Positions 24,663 to 33,201 of a stretch of 56,836 nt of DNA are shown piece after piece. The position numbers and the translations under genes are program-made. Origin of the DNA: an uncultured Acetatifactor sp. (GTDB lineage Bacteria; Bacillota; Clostridia; Lachnospirales; Lachnospiraceae); NCBI GenBank assembly GCA_949840885.1, contig CATKYJ010000030.1, forward strand, positions 1 through 56,836, read 5' to 3'. The notes under the pieces are model-generated. The model saw only the letters and a list, made by a program, of their open reading frames with translations. It was not told the DNA's origin and made no database searches. The stretch's first letter is position 1. Every line of letters begins with the position of its first letter.

Positions 24663-24810
24663 TTCCGACAGTTTACAAGTATGATACAGATATGTAGAAA
24701 ATTTGTTACATGTCTCGGTTATCCTCGATAACAGAGCGAGGGACTGGCGGATTGGAGCGAGAATCCTGCCAGGAGAAAAACGCACGTCAGATATTTGGAG
24801 AAAGCAGTGT

Positions 24811-24908
24811 GCCGGCGGAGGGGCTGTACCGCCGGATAAGGAACGCCGCACGGCAGACAGACGGATGGAATCAGGCGCCGGCGGAGGGGCTGTACCGCCA
24901 GATAAGGA
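24811..24908 (+). repeat. 32-bp direct repeat, two copies, each with a hairpin
   Basis: Positions 24811-24842 and 24877-24908 agree at 31 of 32 bases. Inside each, GGCGG and CCGCC form a hairpin around AGGGGCTGTA. The second copy ends 33 bases before the C39 gene start. Confidence 0.8.
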
Positions 24909-24941
24909 GAAAGCCGTAAGTCTGGCAGATGGAGGGAGAGC

Positions 24942-26252
24942 GTGAGAGACAGCAGGGAATACGATGAAAGAGGGGCAGGGCGCCCCGCAAATCATGGAAG
25001 AGAGGCATTTCGTGGAGGAGAAGAATTCCATGGAAGAAATGCATTCCAGGGAGAAAGGGGAGACAGGCCATTGCCTCGCAGAATGCGGGAACGGGAGAAT
25101 GGAAGAGAGGCATTCCATGGAAGAGGGGCATTCCATGGAAGAGAGGCATTCCATGGAAGAGTGGCATTGCATGGAAGAGGAGCATTTCCCGGAAAGAAGC
25201 GCAGGATGGCAGGGTTTGTGATTGTCTGCCTGCTTCTGGCCATGAATGTCGTGCTGCTGCTGGAGCTCCACCTCCAGGTCAGAAGACTGGACAGGGATCT
25301 GGATCAGGTGATGGGACGGATGCCGGGCCAGGTGACAGGACAGGTAGCTGGCCAAATGACTGACCAGAGGACAGATCAGATGGCAGACAATCAGACCAGC
25401 GCCGACAGCCAGAAAGAGCAGGAGCTGCCCTGGGAGTCCGGGGCGAAAGAGAACGTGTCCAGCCCCACATACGGCTCTTCCGGGGCAGAAGTGAAAGAGA
25501 ATATAGTGGATTACGTAAAACTTTGCGGCCTTGACGAAGTGGACATGCCCATAGATCGGGATCCGGAGGAGGTGCTGGTCTGTCTGGAGGAACTGTCCCA
25601 GAGCAATGACCAGGTTGCGGAGATCTATAAAAAGCATTCCCAGTACCCTGACAAAATGCTCAAAGCCCTGGCCAACAATCCGGAGATGGCGGACTTTGTG
25701 AAGAATTCCCTGAATCCGGACAAAAGCCGGGGAAAGGCGGAGTTTTCCGCTCTGGAGAAAGAGCAGGACTATCCGCTGTTTCTGCAGTGGGATCCCAGAT
25801 GGGGCTACGAGGAATATGGGGATGACAACATCGGCCTGTCAGGGTGCGGCCCCACATGCGTATCCATGGCCATGTACTATCTGCTGAGGGACGATTCCGT
25901 CACGCCGAAGACAGTGGCGGAATACGGCATGGACAATGGCTACTATGTGTCGGGGACTGGCACGGCCTGGGCGCTATTGAAAGAATTCCCTCTTAATTAT
26001 GGCATTAGCGTGGAAGAGCCGTCCGTATCGGAAAGGGTCATGAAAGATGCCTTGGACAGGGGCAGCGTCATTATTTGCTCCATGAGCGAGGGGGACTTTA
26101 CGGCAGGCGGACATTTCGTGGTCATTTATGACTACGACAGAGATGGATTCCTCATAAACGATTCCAACTGCGTGGCCCGCAGCAAAAAGAAATGGGATTT
26201 TTCCAGGCTGGAATGGCAGATCAGACATATGTGGGTCTACGACATCATGTAG
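24942..26252 (+). CDS. membrane-anchored C39-like cysteine peptidase with a repeat-encoded N-terminal tail
   Basis: Protein of 436 aa beginning at GTG 24942 with GGAGGGAGA two bases upstream. Residues 1-85 are a very basic tail built from HGREAF-type hexapeptides that come from an 18-bp DNA minisatellite. One membrane helix follows (AGFVIVCLLLAMNVVLLLEL), then a Gln/Asp/Thr-rich linker (GQVTGQVAGQMTDQRTDQ). The C-terminal domain is a C39-like papain fold: LSGCGPTCVSMAMYYLL (Cys), GGHFVVIYDYD (His), LINDSNC (Asn/Asp). It probably acts outside the cell while the repeat tail stays in the cytoplasm. Substrate unknown; no bacteriocin transporter is near. Confidence 0.8.
   Translation: MRDSREYDERGAGRPANHGREAFRGGEEFHGRNAFQGERGDRPLPRRMRERENGREAFHGRGAFHGREAFHGRVALHGRGAFPGKKRRMAGFVIVCLLLAMNVVLLLELHLQVRRLDRDLDQVMGRMPGQVTGQVAGQMTDQRTDQMADNQTSADSQKEQELPWESGAKENVSSPTYGSSGAEVKENIVDYVKLCGLDEVDMPIDRDPEEVLVCLEELSQSNDQVAEIYKKHSQYPDKMLKALANNPEMADFVKNSLNPDKSRGKAEFSALEKEQDYPLFLQWDPRWGYEEYGDDNIGLSGCGPTCVSMAMYYLLRDDSVTPKTVAEYGMDNGYYVSGTGTAWALLKEFPLNYGISVEEPSVSERVMKDALDRGSVIICSMSEGDFTAGGHFVVIYDYDRDGFLINDSNCVARSKKKWDFSRLEWQIRHMWVYDIM
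24994..25188 (+). repeat. 18-bp minisatellite inside the C39 gene
   Basis: Five clean units run from 25099 to 25188 (type ATGGAAGAGAGGCATTCC) and three more diverged ones from 24994 to 25047, separated by a 51-base spacer. The centre of adjoining units forms the palindrome TTCCATGGAA. All unit lengths are multiples of three, so the frame is kept. Confidence 0.9.
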
Positions 26253-26338
26253 GTTCTGTGCGCGCCGACATAAACAGCTTGGTGTCTGACTGATCGGTTA
26301 TGCCAGGCAGGACAGGAGTGATATTTGGATTTTTATGG

Positions 26339-26367
26339 TTGCAGTTTTGTCCCAAAGGTATTAAAAT
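26339..26367 (+). promoter_or_regulatory. sigma-A type promoter for gltX
   Basis: TTGCAG (26339-26344), 17-base spacer, TAAAAT (26362-26367), about 36 bases before the gltX ATG. Confidence 0.65.
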
Positions 26368-26402
26368 AGGTACATGATCAAATGCAGAAAGAGGAAGAGA
26401 CC

Positions 26403-27875
26403 ATGAAAATCAGAACTAGATATGCGCCCAGCCCTACGGGAAAGATGCATGTGGGCAACCTGCGCTCGGCATTATATGAGTTTTTGATCGCGAAGCATGC
26501 GGGAGGGGTCTTTATGCTCCGCATTGAGGATACCGATCAGGAGCGTTTCGTGGAGGGAGCCACCGAAATCATCTACCGTACGCTGGAGCGGGTGGGACTG
26601 GAGCATGACGAGGGGCCGGACAAGGACGGAGGCTATGGCCCTTATGTCCAGAGCGAGAGGATGAAGACCGGCATATACATGAAATATGCAAAGGAACTGA
26701 TCGAAAAAGGAGAGGCCTATTATTGCTTCTGCGATAAGGAGAGGCTGAATTCCCTGAAGACAGAGGTGGTGGAGGGAAAAGAGATCACCATCTATGACAA
26801 GCACTGCCTGTCGCTGTCCAAGGAGGAAGTGGAGGCGAACCTGGCTGCGGGCAAGCCCTTTGTGGTGCGCCAGAACAATCCGAAAGAGGGCACGACTACA
26901 TTCCACGATGAGCTCTACGGCGACATTACGGTGGAGAACGCAGAGCTGGACGACATGATACTGATCAAATCGGACGGATACCCCACCTACAATTTTGCCA
27001 ATGTGGTGGATGACCATACCATGAACATCACCCATGTGGTGCGGGGGAACGAGTACCTGTCCTCCTCGCCCAAGTATGCCAGGCTCTATGAGGCCTTTGG
27101 CTGGGAGACGCCAAAGTATGTGCATCTGCCCCTGGTGACGGATGAGAACCATAAAAAGCTGGCCAAAAGAGGCGGCAGCACATCCTTTGAGGATCTGATC
27201 GAGCAGGGATTCCTGGCGGAGGCGGTGGTGAATTTTATCGCGCTGCTGGGCTGGAGCCCGGAGGACAACAGGGAGATCTTTACCCTGGAGGAACTGATAG
27301 AGGCTTTCGACTACCACAGGATCAGCAAATCTCCCGCCGTGTATGACATCGTGAAGCTTCGCTGGATGAATGGCGAATATATCAAGGCAATGGAGTTCGA
27401 TGCCTTTTACGGGATGGCTAAGCCCTGGCTGAAGAAAGCTTTGACAAAGGAGCTTGATTTGGAGAAGATTGCGGCCATGGTGAAGACGCGCATAGAAGTG
27501 TTCTCCGATATCCCTGAGATGGTGGATTTCTTCCAGGAGTTACCTCCTTACGATGTGGCCATGTACACCCACAAGAAGATGAAGACGAATGCGAAGTCAT
27601 CCCTGGAGGTGCTCACGGATCTCTTGCCCAGGCTGGAGGAGCAGGAGGATTACAGCAACGATGGGCTCTACCAGACCCTCTCGAAGTACGTGGAAGAAAA
27701 GGGCGTAAAGAACGGCTATGTGATGTGGCCGGTGCGCACTGCCGTGTCCGGTAAGCAGACCACGCCCGCCGGCGCTACGGAGATTATGGAGGTGCTTGGC
27801 AAGGAGGAGTCCTTAGGACGCATCCGCAGGGGAATTGAACTTCTGCAGGCTGCCACGGGAGAAAAAGAGAATTAA
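26403..27875 (+). CDS. gltX: glutamyl-tRNA synthetase
   Basis: Class I synthetase of 490 aa. The HIGH region reads [17 protein letters not shown] and the KMSKS-equivalent is [22 protein letters not shown] and [15 protein letters not shown] are family marks; the C-terminal anticodon domain is present. ATG 26403 follows GAGGAAGAG. In organisms without GlnRS it also charges tRNA(Gln) for GatCAB, which would pair with the non-discriminating AspRS here; that is an inference. Confidence 0.96.
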   Translation: MKIRTRYAPSPTGKMHVGNLRSALYEFLIAKHAGGVFMLRIEDTDQERFVEGATEIIYRTLERVGLEHDEGPDKDGGYGPYVQSERMKTGIYMKYAKELIEKGEAYYCFCDKERLNSLKTEVVEGKEITIYDKHCLSLSKEEVEANLAAGKPFVVRQNNPKEGTTTFHDELYGDITVENAELDDMILIKSDGYPTYNFANVVDDHTMNITHVVRGNEYLSSSPKYARLYEAFGWETPKYVHLPLVTDENHKKLAKRGGSTSFEDLIEQGFLAEAVVNFIALLGWSPEDNREIFTLEELIEAFDYHRISKSPAVYDIVKLRWMNGEYIKAMEFDAFYGMAKPWLKKALTKELDLEKIAAMVKTRIEVFSDIPEMVDFFQELPPYDVAMYTHKKMKTNAKSSLEVLTDLLPRLEEQEDYSNDGLYQTLSKYVEEKGVKNGYVMWPVRTAVSGKQTTPAGATEIMEVLGKEESLGRIRRGIELLQAATGEKEN

Positions 27876-28220
27876 GTCTGACCGCTACCTCTGGAGGCTG
27901 TTCCTGACTGCAGGCACGGCTCCAGAGGGCGGCTATATACACAAATCTGATTTTGACTGTAAATCTGACATCGGCCGTGGAGCCGAAACAGGCTGTAAAT
28001 CTGTGTAATCACGATAGAATCAACAATACATCATAAACGCAAAAATCAACAAAAATTATTCAGAACCGCTAAAATGCATCAAAAAATCGACTATCATCAG
28101 AAGCACACCGGGGAATTATTACAACACATCAAATAATCAACTATTACCAGAACAATGCCGCAGGGCTTATAACAACTTATCACAATGGAAAGGCAGCATT
28201 CCATAGAAAAGGAGACAACC
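27876..28220. other. 345-base AT-rich gap with imperfect tandem repeats, no gene seen
   Basis: The first third contains two copies of TGTAAATCTG around a GC-rich stretch; the rest is an AT-rich run with the 50-bp imperfect repeat (28077-28176) and one minisatellite unit (28185-28202, ATGGAAAGGCAGCATTCC). It is the leader of the helicase gene. I see no clear promoter or RNA gene. Confidence 0.55.
28077..28176 (+). repeat. two 50-bp imperfect tandem repeats
   Basis: 28077-28126 and 28127-28176 align without gaps: CATCAAA(A/T)AATC(G/A)ACTAT, then CAGAA, then a CCG..GGG part and ATTACAAC / TATAACAAC. A more diverged third copy may lie at about 28030-28076. The symmetric AT-rich blocks could be binding sites for a regulator or DNA-bending protein. 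Confidence 0.65.
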
Positions 28221-30236
28221 ATGGATTTGACAAATGCAAATCAGGCTCAGAAGAACGCAATCATGCATTTGAGGGGGCCCTGCCTGGTTCTCGCGGGGCC
28301 GGGAAGCGGGAAGACCTACACCATTACCAACCGGATCTTATACCTGCTGGAGCAGGGCGTCCCGCCGGAACAGATTCTGGTCATTACTTTCATGAAAGAA
28401 GCCGCCTTGTCCATGCAGAATCGCTTCCAGGAGATGGCAAAAGCTGCCGGGGGCTCCCGCTTCTACCCGGTGAATTTCGGAACATTCCACTCCATCTTTT
28501 ATCATATTCTGAGAGAATCCAAAGTCCTCAGATCGAACGAACTGCTGAAGAATTCGGAAAAGAAAAATCTGATCCTCCCCATACTAAAGACATACGCAAG
28601 AAACCATGAAGAGGTGCAGGACGCCAAACAGGGGCCGGATACCTTAAACGAGGATGCGGCTTCGGTGCTCTCGGCTATCGGATATTACAAGAATACCATG
28701 GAAATGGACGCTGCCGCAGCCAAGGCGCCAGCCAGATGGAGGCAGGACTTCCAGGCAGTCTTAAAAGAATACGAACAAGCGGTAAAGAGAACAGGCCGTC
28801 TGGATTTTGACGATATGCTGTATAACTGCAAGCAGCTGCTTCAAAAGGACGATACGGCCAGGAACTACTGGCAGAAGCGTTTCCGGTACATCCTGATTGA
28901 TGAGTTCCAGGATATCAATCCCGTACAGTACGAAGCAGTAAAGCTTTTGGCAGCCAGCCCCTATAATCTCTTTGCAGTGGGGGACGATGACCAGGCCATC
29001 TACGGTTTCAGAGGCTCCCAGCCGGAATGTCTCAGGCGCTTTCAGGAAGAATTCGGAGCAAAACAGCTTCTGTTGGACGTGAACTACAGAAGCAAAGCTG
29101 AAATCGTGGATGCCTCCCTTATGGTCATTGAAGAGAACAAGGACAGATTCTTAAAACATCTGCGGGCCGCCTCCGGTTCCGGCAATCCGGACGGGACGGT
29201 TCCGGTGGGCATTCATGCATTCCCGGACAGGGAGGGACAGTATGGGTATCTGTGCCAGAGCATTGCTGCAGGGCTTGCAGCCGGGGAGAGCTGCGCCGCG
29301 CTTTTTCGGACCAATTCCTACATGCAGGGATTTGCGGCCAGATGTAAGGCTATGGGCATTCCTTACGAGATGAAAGAAAGCGCCTCCAGCATTTATGAGC
29401 ACTTTATCGTTAAGGACGTGATGGCTTATCTGTGGCTGGCCACAAAAAAAGGAATGAGGGAACATATGCTCCGGGTCATGAACAAGCCGTCCAGATATAT
29501 CAGCAGAGAGGCAGTGGGCCCGGGAGAGGCGGACTTTGGGAAGATGCGGGAGTATTACGACAGAGCCGAACTGCCGGGGAGACAGGCTATGGAGGCAAAG
29601 GAGAGACTATCATTCCTGGAAAGGCAGCTTACAAGCCTTGCAGGCCGGTCCCCACGCCTCTCTGTCAGCTATATCTTAAAGGGAATTGGTTATGAACAAT
29701 ATTTAAAGGAGCTCTCCGGAAAGGAGCCGGAGAAATGGGAGGAATGGCAGGAACTGCTGGAATGGCTAAAGGAGGATGCCGCAGCCTATAAGGACGTGGA
29801 GGAATGGGCAGCCTTTCAGGAAGAGTACGCCAAAACCCTGGAGCAGGAAAGGGAGGCGGGGAGGAAGAAAAGAGGTCCTGAAGAGAAGAAACAGGCCGGG
29901 AAGCAGGGGGTGCATCTGTTGACTGTCCACGGAGCAAAAGGCCTTGAATACGACAGAGTGTGGATTCCGGACTGCAATGAGAAAGTCTTTCCCCATGGGA
30001 CGATGCCGGAGGAATCTGCGGTGGAAGAGGAGCGCAGGATCTTTTATGTGGCCATGACCAGGGCAAAAAAGAACCTGGAGCTTTCCTACCTTACCGGTAC
30101 AAAGGAACGCCCCAGGCAGCCGTCCAGATTCTTAAATCCACTTTACTCCTCTGTCAGCTCATCGAACTCGCAGCCGTCCAGATATTCGTCAAAGGCCTCC
30201 TCCACCTTTTCATACTCCGCATCATCATCGATGTAG
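28221..30236 (+). CDS. UvrD/Rep-family superfamily 1 DNA helicase
   Basis: ATP-dependent 3'-5' helicase of 671 aa. Motifs in order: Q/I (ANQAQKNAIMHLRGPCLVLAG then PGSGKTYT), Ia (VITFMKEAA), II (YILIDEFQDINPVQYEAV), III (FAVGDDDQAIYGFRGS), IV (LDVNYRSKAEI), V (LLTVHGAKGLEYDRVWIP), VI (EEERRIFYVAMTRAKKNL). Shorter than PcrA and without the C-terminal RNAP-binding tail, it resembles the short UvrD-like helicases of Clostridia. ATG 28221 has AAAGGAGA upstream. The last 31 codons are Ser-rich and overlap the DUF1292 gene on the other strand. Confidence 0.93.
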   Translation: MDLTNANQAQKNAIMHLRGPCLVLAGPGSGKTYTITNRILYLLEQGVPPEQILVITFMKEAALSMQNRFQEMAKAAGGSRFYPVNFGTFHSIFYHILRESKVLRSNELLKNSEKKNLILPILKTYARNHEEVQDAKQGPDTLNEDAASVLSAIGYYKNTMEMDAAAAKAPARWRQDFQAVLKEYEQAVKRTGRLDFDDMLYNCKQLLQKDDTARNYWQKRFRYILIDEFQDINPVQYEAVKLLAASPYNLFAVGDDDQAIYGFRGSQPECLRRFQEEFGAKQLLLDVNYRSKAEIVDASLMVIEENKDRFLKHLRAASGSGNPDGTVPVGIHAFPDREGQYGYLCQSIAAGLAAGESCAALFRTNSYMQGFAARCKAMGIPYEMKESASSIYEHFIVKDVMAYLWLATKKGMREHMLRVMNKPSRYISREAVGPGEADFGKMREYYDRAELPGRQAMEAKERLSFLERQLTSLAGRSPRLSVSYILKGIGYEQYLKELSGKEPEKWEEWQELLEWLKEDAAAYKDVEEWAAFQEEYAKTLEQEREAGRKKRGPEEKKQAGKQGVHLLTVHGAKGLEYDRVWIPDCNEKVFPHGTMPEESAVEEERRIFYVAMTRAKKNLELSYLTGTKERPRQPSRFLNPLYSSVSSSNSQPSRYSSKASSTFSYSASSSM

Positions 30237-30460
30237 TCGAGGACAGGCTCCTCATTGGGATCGTCAGGGTTCTCGCTGTAGCGGTAGAACCATACTTCAC
30301 CCTCCTCGTTTTCGCCATTTTCGTCCAGAGGGAGCAGAACGATATAGTCCTTTTCCTCCACTGTCAGAATGGTGATCACGGCGCTGTTGACCACGGAGCC
30401 ATCGTCCAACTCCAGTTCAACGGTCATCTCTTCCTCTTCATAGTCATTTTTCTTTTCCAT
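30143..30460 (-). CDS. DUF1292 protein
   Basis: Protein of 105 aa, acidic. The DUF1292 core is clear: TVELELDDGSVVNSAVITIL, EEKDYIVLLPLDE, GEVWFYRYSENPD. Its role is unknown; the family is widespread in Firmicutes. The ATG at 30460 follows GAGGAGG with good spacing, so the longer frame to 30532 is not used. Its last 94 bases overlap the helicase end tail to tail. Confidence 0.9.
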   Translation of the reverse strand: MEKKNDYEEEEMTVELELDDGSVVNSAVITILTVEEKDYIVLLPLDENGENEEGEVWFYRYSENPDDPNEEPVLDYIDDDAEYEKVEEAFDEYLDGCEFDELTEE

Positions 30461-30500
30461 AGGAAAACCTCCTCTATGTTTGCTAAGGCCTGATAAGATT

Positions 30501-30529
30501 ATTATACCCAAATTACCGCAGCAGCGCAA
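30501..30529 (-). promoter_or_regulatory. promoter of the DUF1292 gene
   Basis: On the minus strand TTGCGC (30524-30529) and TATAAT (30501-30506) with a 17-base spacer, about 40 bases before the ATG. Confidence 0.7.
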
Positions 30530-30619
30530 CAATTTTCTCTTTCTATTGTTCCGATAATGTGCTATACTTAACGTACTTATTTTTTCTGAATACTTTTAAT
30601 GGAATATGGAGGGGAAGCG

Positions 30620-32464
30620 ATGACAAAAACTTATTCGCACAAGCAACCGTACCCTTTAGGAGCCCACGTCTGGGACGGTGGAGTTCGTTTTTCCTTCGTG
30701 TCCAGAAGCGAGGCCTGCGGAATCCTGCTTTATGACAGACAGACGGGCAGTCTGTCAGAAAAGATCCCTTTTGCCAGGGAGGACAGGATTGGAAATGTCT
30801 ATTGCAGGACAGTGGAAGGGATAGACACGAAAGAGTGCACTTATCTGTTCTATGAGGACGACCGTCTGGTTCCTGACAGCAGGGGACGCGCGTTCCCGAA
30901 AAAGCTTCCCTTTGGAAGGGAGCGCTCCGCAGAGGATATGAAAGCAGGGTTTCTTACAGAAGAGTTTGACTGGGGGGAGGACCATACTCCTCGGATTCCC
31001 TATCACCAGGCGTTATGTTACTGTCTGCATGTAAGGGGCTTTACGAAACACGCCTCGTCCGGGGTGGAGCACCGGGGCACCTTTGCCGGAATCAAAGAGA
31101 AAATCCCATACCTGAAAGAGATCGGCATTACGACTCTGGAACTCCAGCCCGCGTATGAATTCACGGAAATTCCCCTGAAAGAGGAGTGCCTGCACAATCC
31201 GCCCTGCGCAGTGAGCCTGGACGGAGCCGGGGAGGGGGATGGCGCCAGGAAAAAAATGAATTACTGGGGCTACAAAGAGAGCTACTACTATGCTCCCAAG
31301 GCCGCTTACGCCGCCTCTGCGGATGCGGCAGGCGAGTTCAGGGAGCTGGTAAAGGCGCTCCATGCAAATGGGATGGAACTTGTGATGCAGTTTTATTTCC
31401 CGGACGGGGCAAGGCAAAACGAGATCCTTGACATTCTGTGCTTCTGGGTGCTTGCGTATCATGTGGACGGTTTCCATCTGCTGGGGGAGAATCTCCCCGC
31501 GGACATGCTGGCAAGGGACGATGTCCTGGCGGATACGAAGCTTTGGTACTACGGTTTCGATACGGACAAGCTTTACAAGCGTGGCGAGCAGCCGCCCTGT
31601 CCCCATCTGGCCGAGTACAATGACGCGTGGTATTATGACATGCGCAGGTTCTTAAAGGGCGATGGGAACATGCTGGGGACCGCGCTTTACCACATGCGCC
31701 ACATCCCTCAGAAAGCGGGCAGGATCCACTATCTGACCAATTATTACGGTTTTACCCTGGCGGACATGGTGTCCTATGACTATAAGCACAATGAAGCCAA
31801 CGGAGAGGAGAACCGGGACGGCAGCGACTACAACTGCAGCTGGAACTGCGGCGATGAGGGAACTACCCGCAAAAACAATGTCCGTAAACTCAGGCTGCGG
31901 CAGATGAAAAACGCCATGTGCCTGCTTTTGCTCTCCCAGTCCACGCCTCTGATCTTTATGGGGGACGAATTCGGAAATTCCCAGAAAGGGAACAACAATC
32001 CCTACTGCCAGGATAATGGGGTGACATGGCTGGACTGGAAAGGGATTGAAAGGAATGCCGAATTGCATGCATTCTGGAAGATGTTAATAAGGTTCAGGCG
32101 GGACAATCCCATCCTGCGTCCTGAGAGGGAACTTCGCCTGATGGACTATATTGCCTGCGGGTATCCCGATCTGTCCTATCACGGGCAGTATGCCTGGCGG
32201 CCGGAGACAGAGGGAAACTACAGACACATAGGCATCATGCTGTGCGCCAGGTACGCGGGATTCCACGATGACTGCGACAATGCCTTTTTATATCTTGCCA
32301 TAAACATGCACTGGGAGCAGCGCAGCCTGGCGTTGCCAAAGCTTCCGAAAGGGATGAAATGGGAACTGGCGTTTTCTACCGAAGCGGAAAGGAGAGCGGA
32401 GGAAAAGGATGCCTTTCTGCGGCAGGTGCCGCCCAGAAGCATTGCGGTGTATACGGCCAAGTGA
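30620..32464 (+). CDS. GlgX/isoamylase-type GH13 protein lacking all catalytic residues
   Basis: Protein of 614 aa. An N-terminal CBM48-like beta domain (YPLGAHVWDGGVRFSFVS) is followed by a GH13 barrel recognisable as GlgX/isoamylase: YWGYKESYYYAPKAAY, a stretch YKHNEANGEENRDG that is nearly identical to debranching enzymes, and LIFMGDEFGNSQKGNNNPY. But the catalytic positions are changed: nucleophile motif GFRFD is GFHLL (Arg to His286, Asp to Leu288), acid motif AEPWD is YYGFD (Glu to Tyr311), and the third Asp motif TAHDGF is TNYYGF (His to Tyr375, Asp to Tyr376). Fold conserved, chemistry removed: a binding or regulatory pseudoenzyme is the best reading. ATG 30620 has GGAGGGG upstream. 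Confidence 0.85.
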   Translation: MTKTYSHKQPYPLGAHVWDGGVRFSFVSRSEACGILLYDRQTGSLSEKIPFAREDRIGNVYCRTVEGIDTKECTYLFYEDDRLVPDSRGRAFPKKLPFGRERSAEDMKAGFLTEEFDWGEDHTPRIPYHQALCYCLHVRGFTKHASSGVEHRGTFAGIKEKIPYLKEIGITTLELQPAYEFTEIPLKEECLHNPPCAVSLDGAGEGDGARKKMNYWGYKESYYYAPKAAYAASADAAGEFRELVKALHANGMELVMQFYFPDGARQNEILDILCFWVLAYHVDGFHLLGENLPADMLARDDVLADTKLWYYGFDTDKLYKRGEQPPCPHLAEYNDAWYYDMRRFLKGDGNMLGTALYHMRHIPQKAGRIHYLTNYYGFTLADMVSYDYKHNEANGEENRDGSDYNCSWNCGDEGTTRKNNVRKLRLRQMKNAMCLLLLSQSTPLIFMGDEFGNSQKGNNNPYCQDNGVTWLDWKGIERNAELHAFWKMLIRFRRDNPILRPERELRLMDYIACGYPDLSYHGQYAWRPETEGNYRHIGIMLCARYAGFHDDCDNAFLYLAINMHWEQRSLALPKLPKGMKWELAFSTEAERRAEEKDAFLRQVPPRSIAVYTAK

Positions 32465-32579
32465 CCGGCTGCCGACTGCCATCCGTTTTGCTGAAAGGAC
32501 AGCGGTCGGCACACCTTGAACTTGCACCATTCGCCAAAATCTGCATATGATACCATAAATCTATCATATGGAGAAAGTT

Positions 32580-33050
32580 ATGAATTGTATCATCTTATTG
32601 TTTCTGCTTGGATGCTGCGGGGGATGGGGGAATGACTGCAGCTGCAAAAACGACTGTGGCTGCGCAAACGCCTGCGGGAGAGAAATGAACCGCTGTAGAA
32701 GGGAAAACAGATCCTGCGGCTGCGGCGAAAGGAGGCCTGAACCCTGCGGCTGCGGCGAAAGGAGGCCTGAACCCTGCGGCTGCGGCGAAAGGAGACCTGA
32801 GCCCTGCGGCTGCGGCGAAAGGAGACCTGAACCCTGCGGCTGCGGCGAAAGGAGGCCTGAGCCCTGCGGCTGCGGCGAAAGGAGACCTGAGCCCTGCGGC
32901 TGCGAGAGGGAGCGGCCCTGCCAGGAGCCTGAACCCTGCGGATGCGCCAGGCAGGACTGTGATGCGCCTGCGTCCGGGCTGATTCCGCCTCCATGGCAGG
33001 ACTATCCCAGATTTCCCCACAGAGACAATGGGGATAACTGCGAAGCGTAA
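32580..33050 (+). CDS. cysteine-rich protein with CGCGERRPEP repeats
   Basis: Protein of 156 aa with about 28 cysteines. A short hydrophobic start (MNCIILLFLLGCCGG) is followed by CSCKNDCGCANACG, then six perfect decapeptides CGCGERRPEP, a divergent unit, and a Pro-rich tail (GLIPPPWQDYPRFPHR). The ATG at 32580 has GGAG six bases upstream. The pattern recalls Cys-rich metal-binding or disulfide-crosslinked coat proteins; the N-terminal segment is too short for a normal signal peptide. Not recognised as a named family. A terminator follows at 33088. Confidence 0.7.
   Translation: MNCIILLFLLGCCGGWGNDCSCKNDCGCANACGREMNRCRRENRSCGCGERRPEPCGCGERRPEPCGCGERRPEPCGCGERRPEPCGCGERRPEPCGCGERRPEPCGCERERPCQEPEPCGCARQDCDAPASGLIPPPWQDYPRFPHRDNGDNCEA
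32715..32894 (+). repeat. six tandem 30-bp repeats in the Cys-rich gene
   Basis: Six units of 30 bp, differing only at a few synonymous sites (GGAGGCCTGAACCC versus GGAGACCTGAGCCC). Near identity points to recent expansion or gene conversion; synonymous changes point to selection for the peptide. Confidence 0.95.
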
Positions 33051-33087
33051 AGCGTCCAGCGCCACGAACAGACAGAATCCGTGAACA

Positions 33088-33130
33088 GAAAAAAACAGCG
33101 GTCCCCATGGAGGTTGACCGCTGTTTTTTT
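33088..33130. terminator. bidirectional-type terminator
   Basis: AAAACAGCGGTC (about 33092-33103) pairs with GACCGCTGTTTT (33116-33127), flanked by A-run and T-run, so it can stop transcription in both directions. Confidence 0.9.
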
Positions 33131-33140
33131 GCAAAAAGTA

Positions 33141-33169
33141 TTTCAAAGAGAAGAAAACCGTGGTATAAT
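33141..33169 (+). promoter_or_regulatory. promoter of the lactonase gene
   Basis: TTTCAA (33141-33146), 17-base spacer, TATAAT (33164-33169), 33 bases before the ATG. Confidence 0.65.
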
Positions 33170-33201
33170 GGAAACGCTATAACGGAACGGAGGGTTTTCT
33201 C

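Larger units (their letters stand above)
24386..24941. other. 556-base gap with terminators and repeats, no gene seen
   Basis: The gap holds the ackA terminator (24441-24472), copy B of the dispersed element (24491-24620) carrying two reverse minisatellite units, a second terminator-like hairpin (24637-24662) and a 32-bp direct repeat (24811-24842, 24877-24908). Short open frames across it lack a convincing start and I do not call a gene. Confidence 0.6.

Noticed and set aside
24994..25188. A possible CRISPR-like or IS-end array
   Set aside because: Units of 18 bp are head to tail without unique spacers and there is no transposase nearby.
32715..32894. A possible CRISPR array
   Set aside because: The 30-bp units are contiguous with no spacers and are in frame in a coding gene; no cas gene is present.
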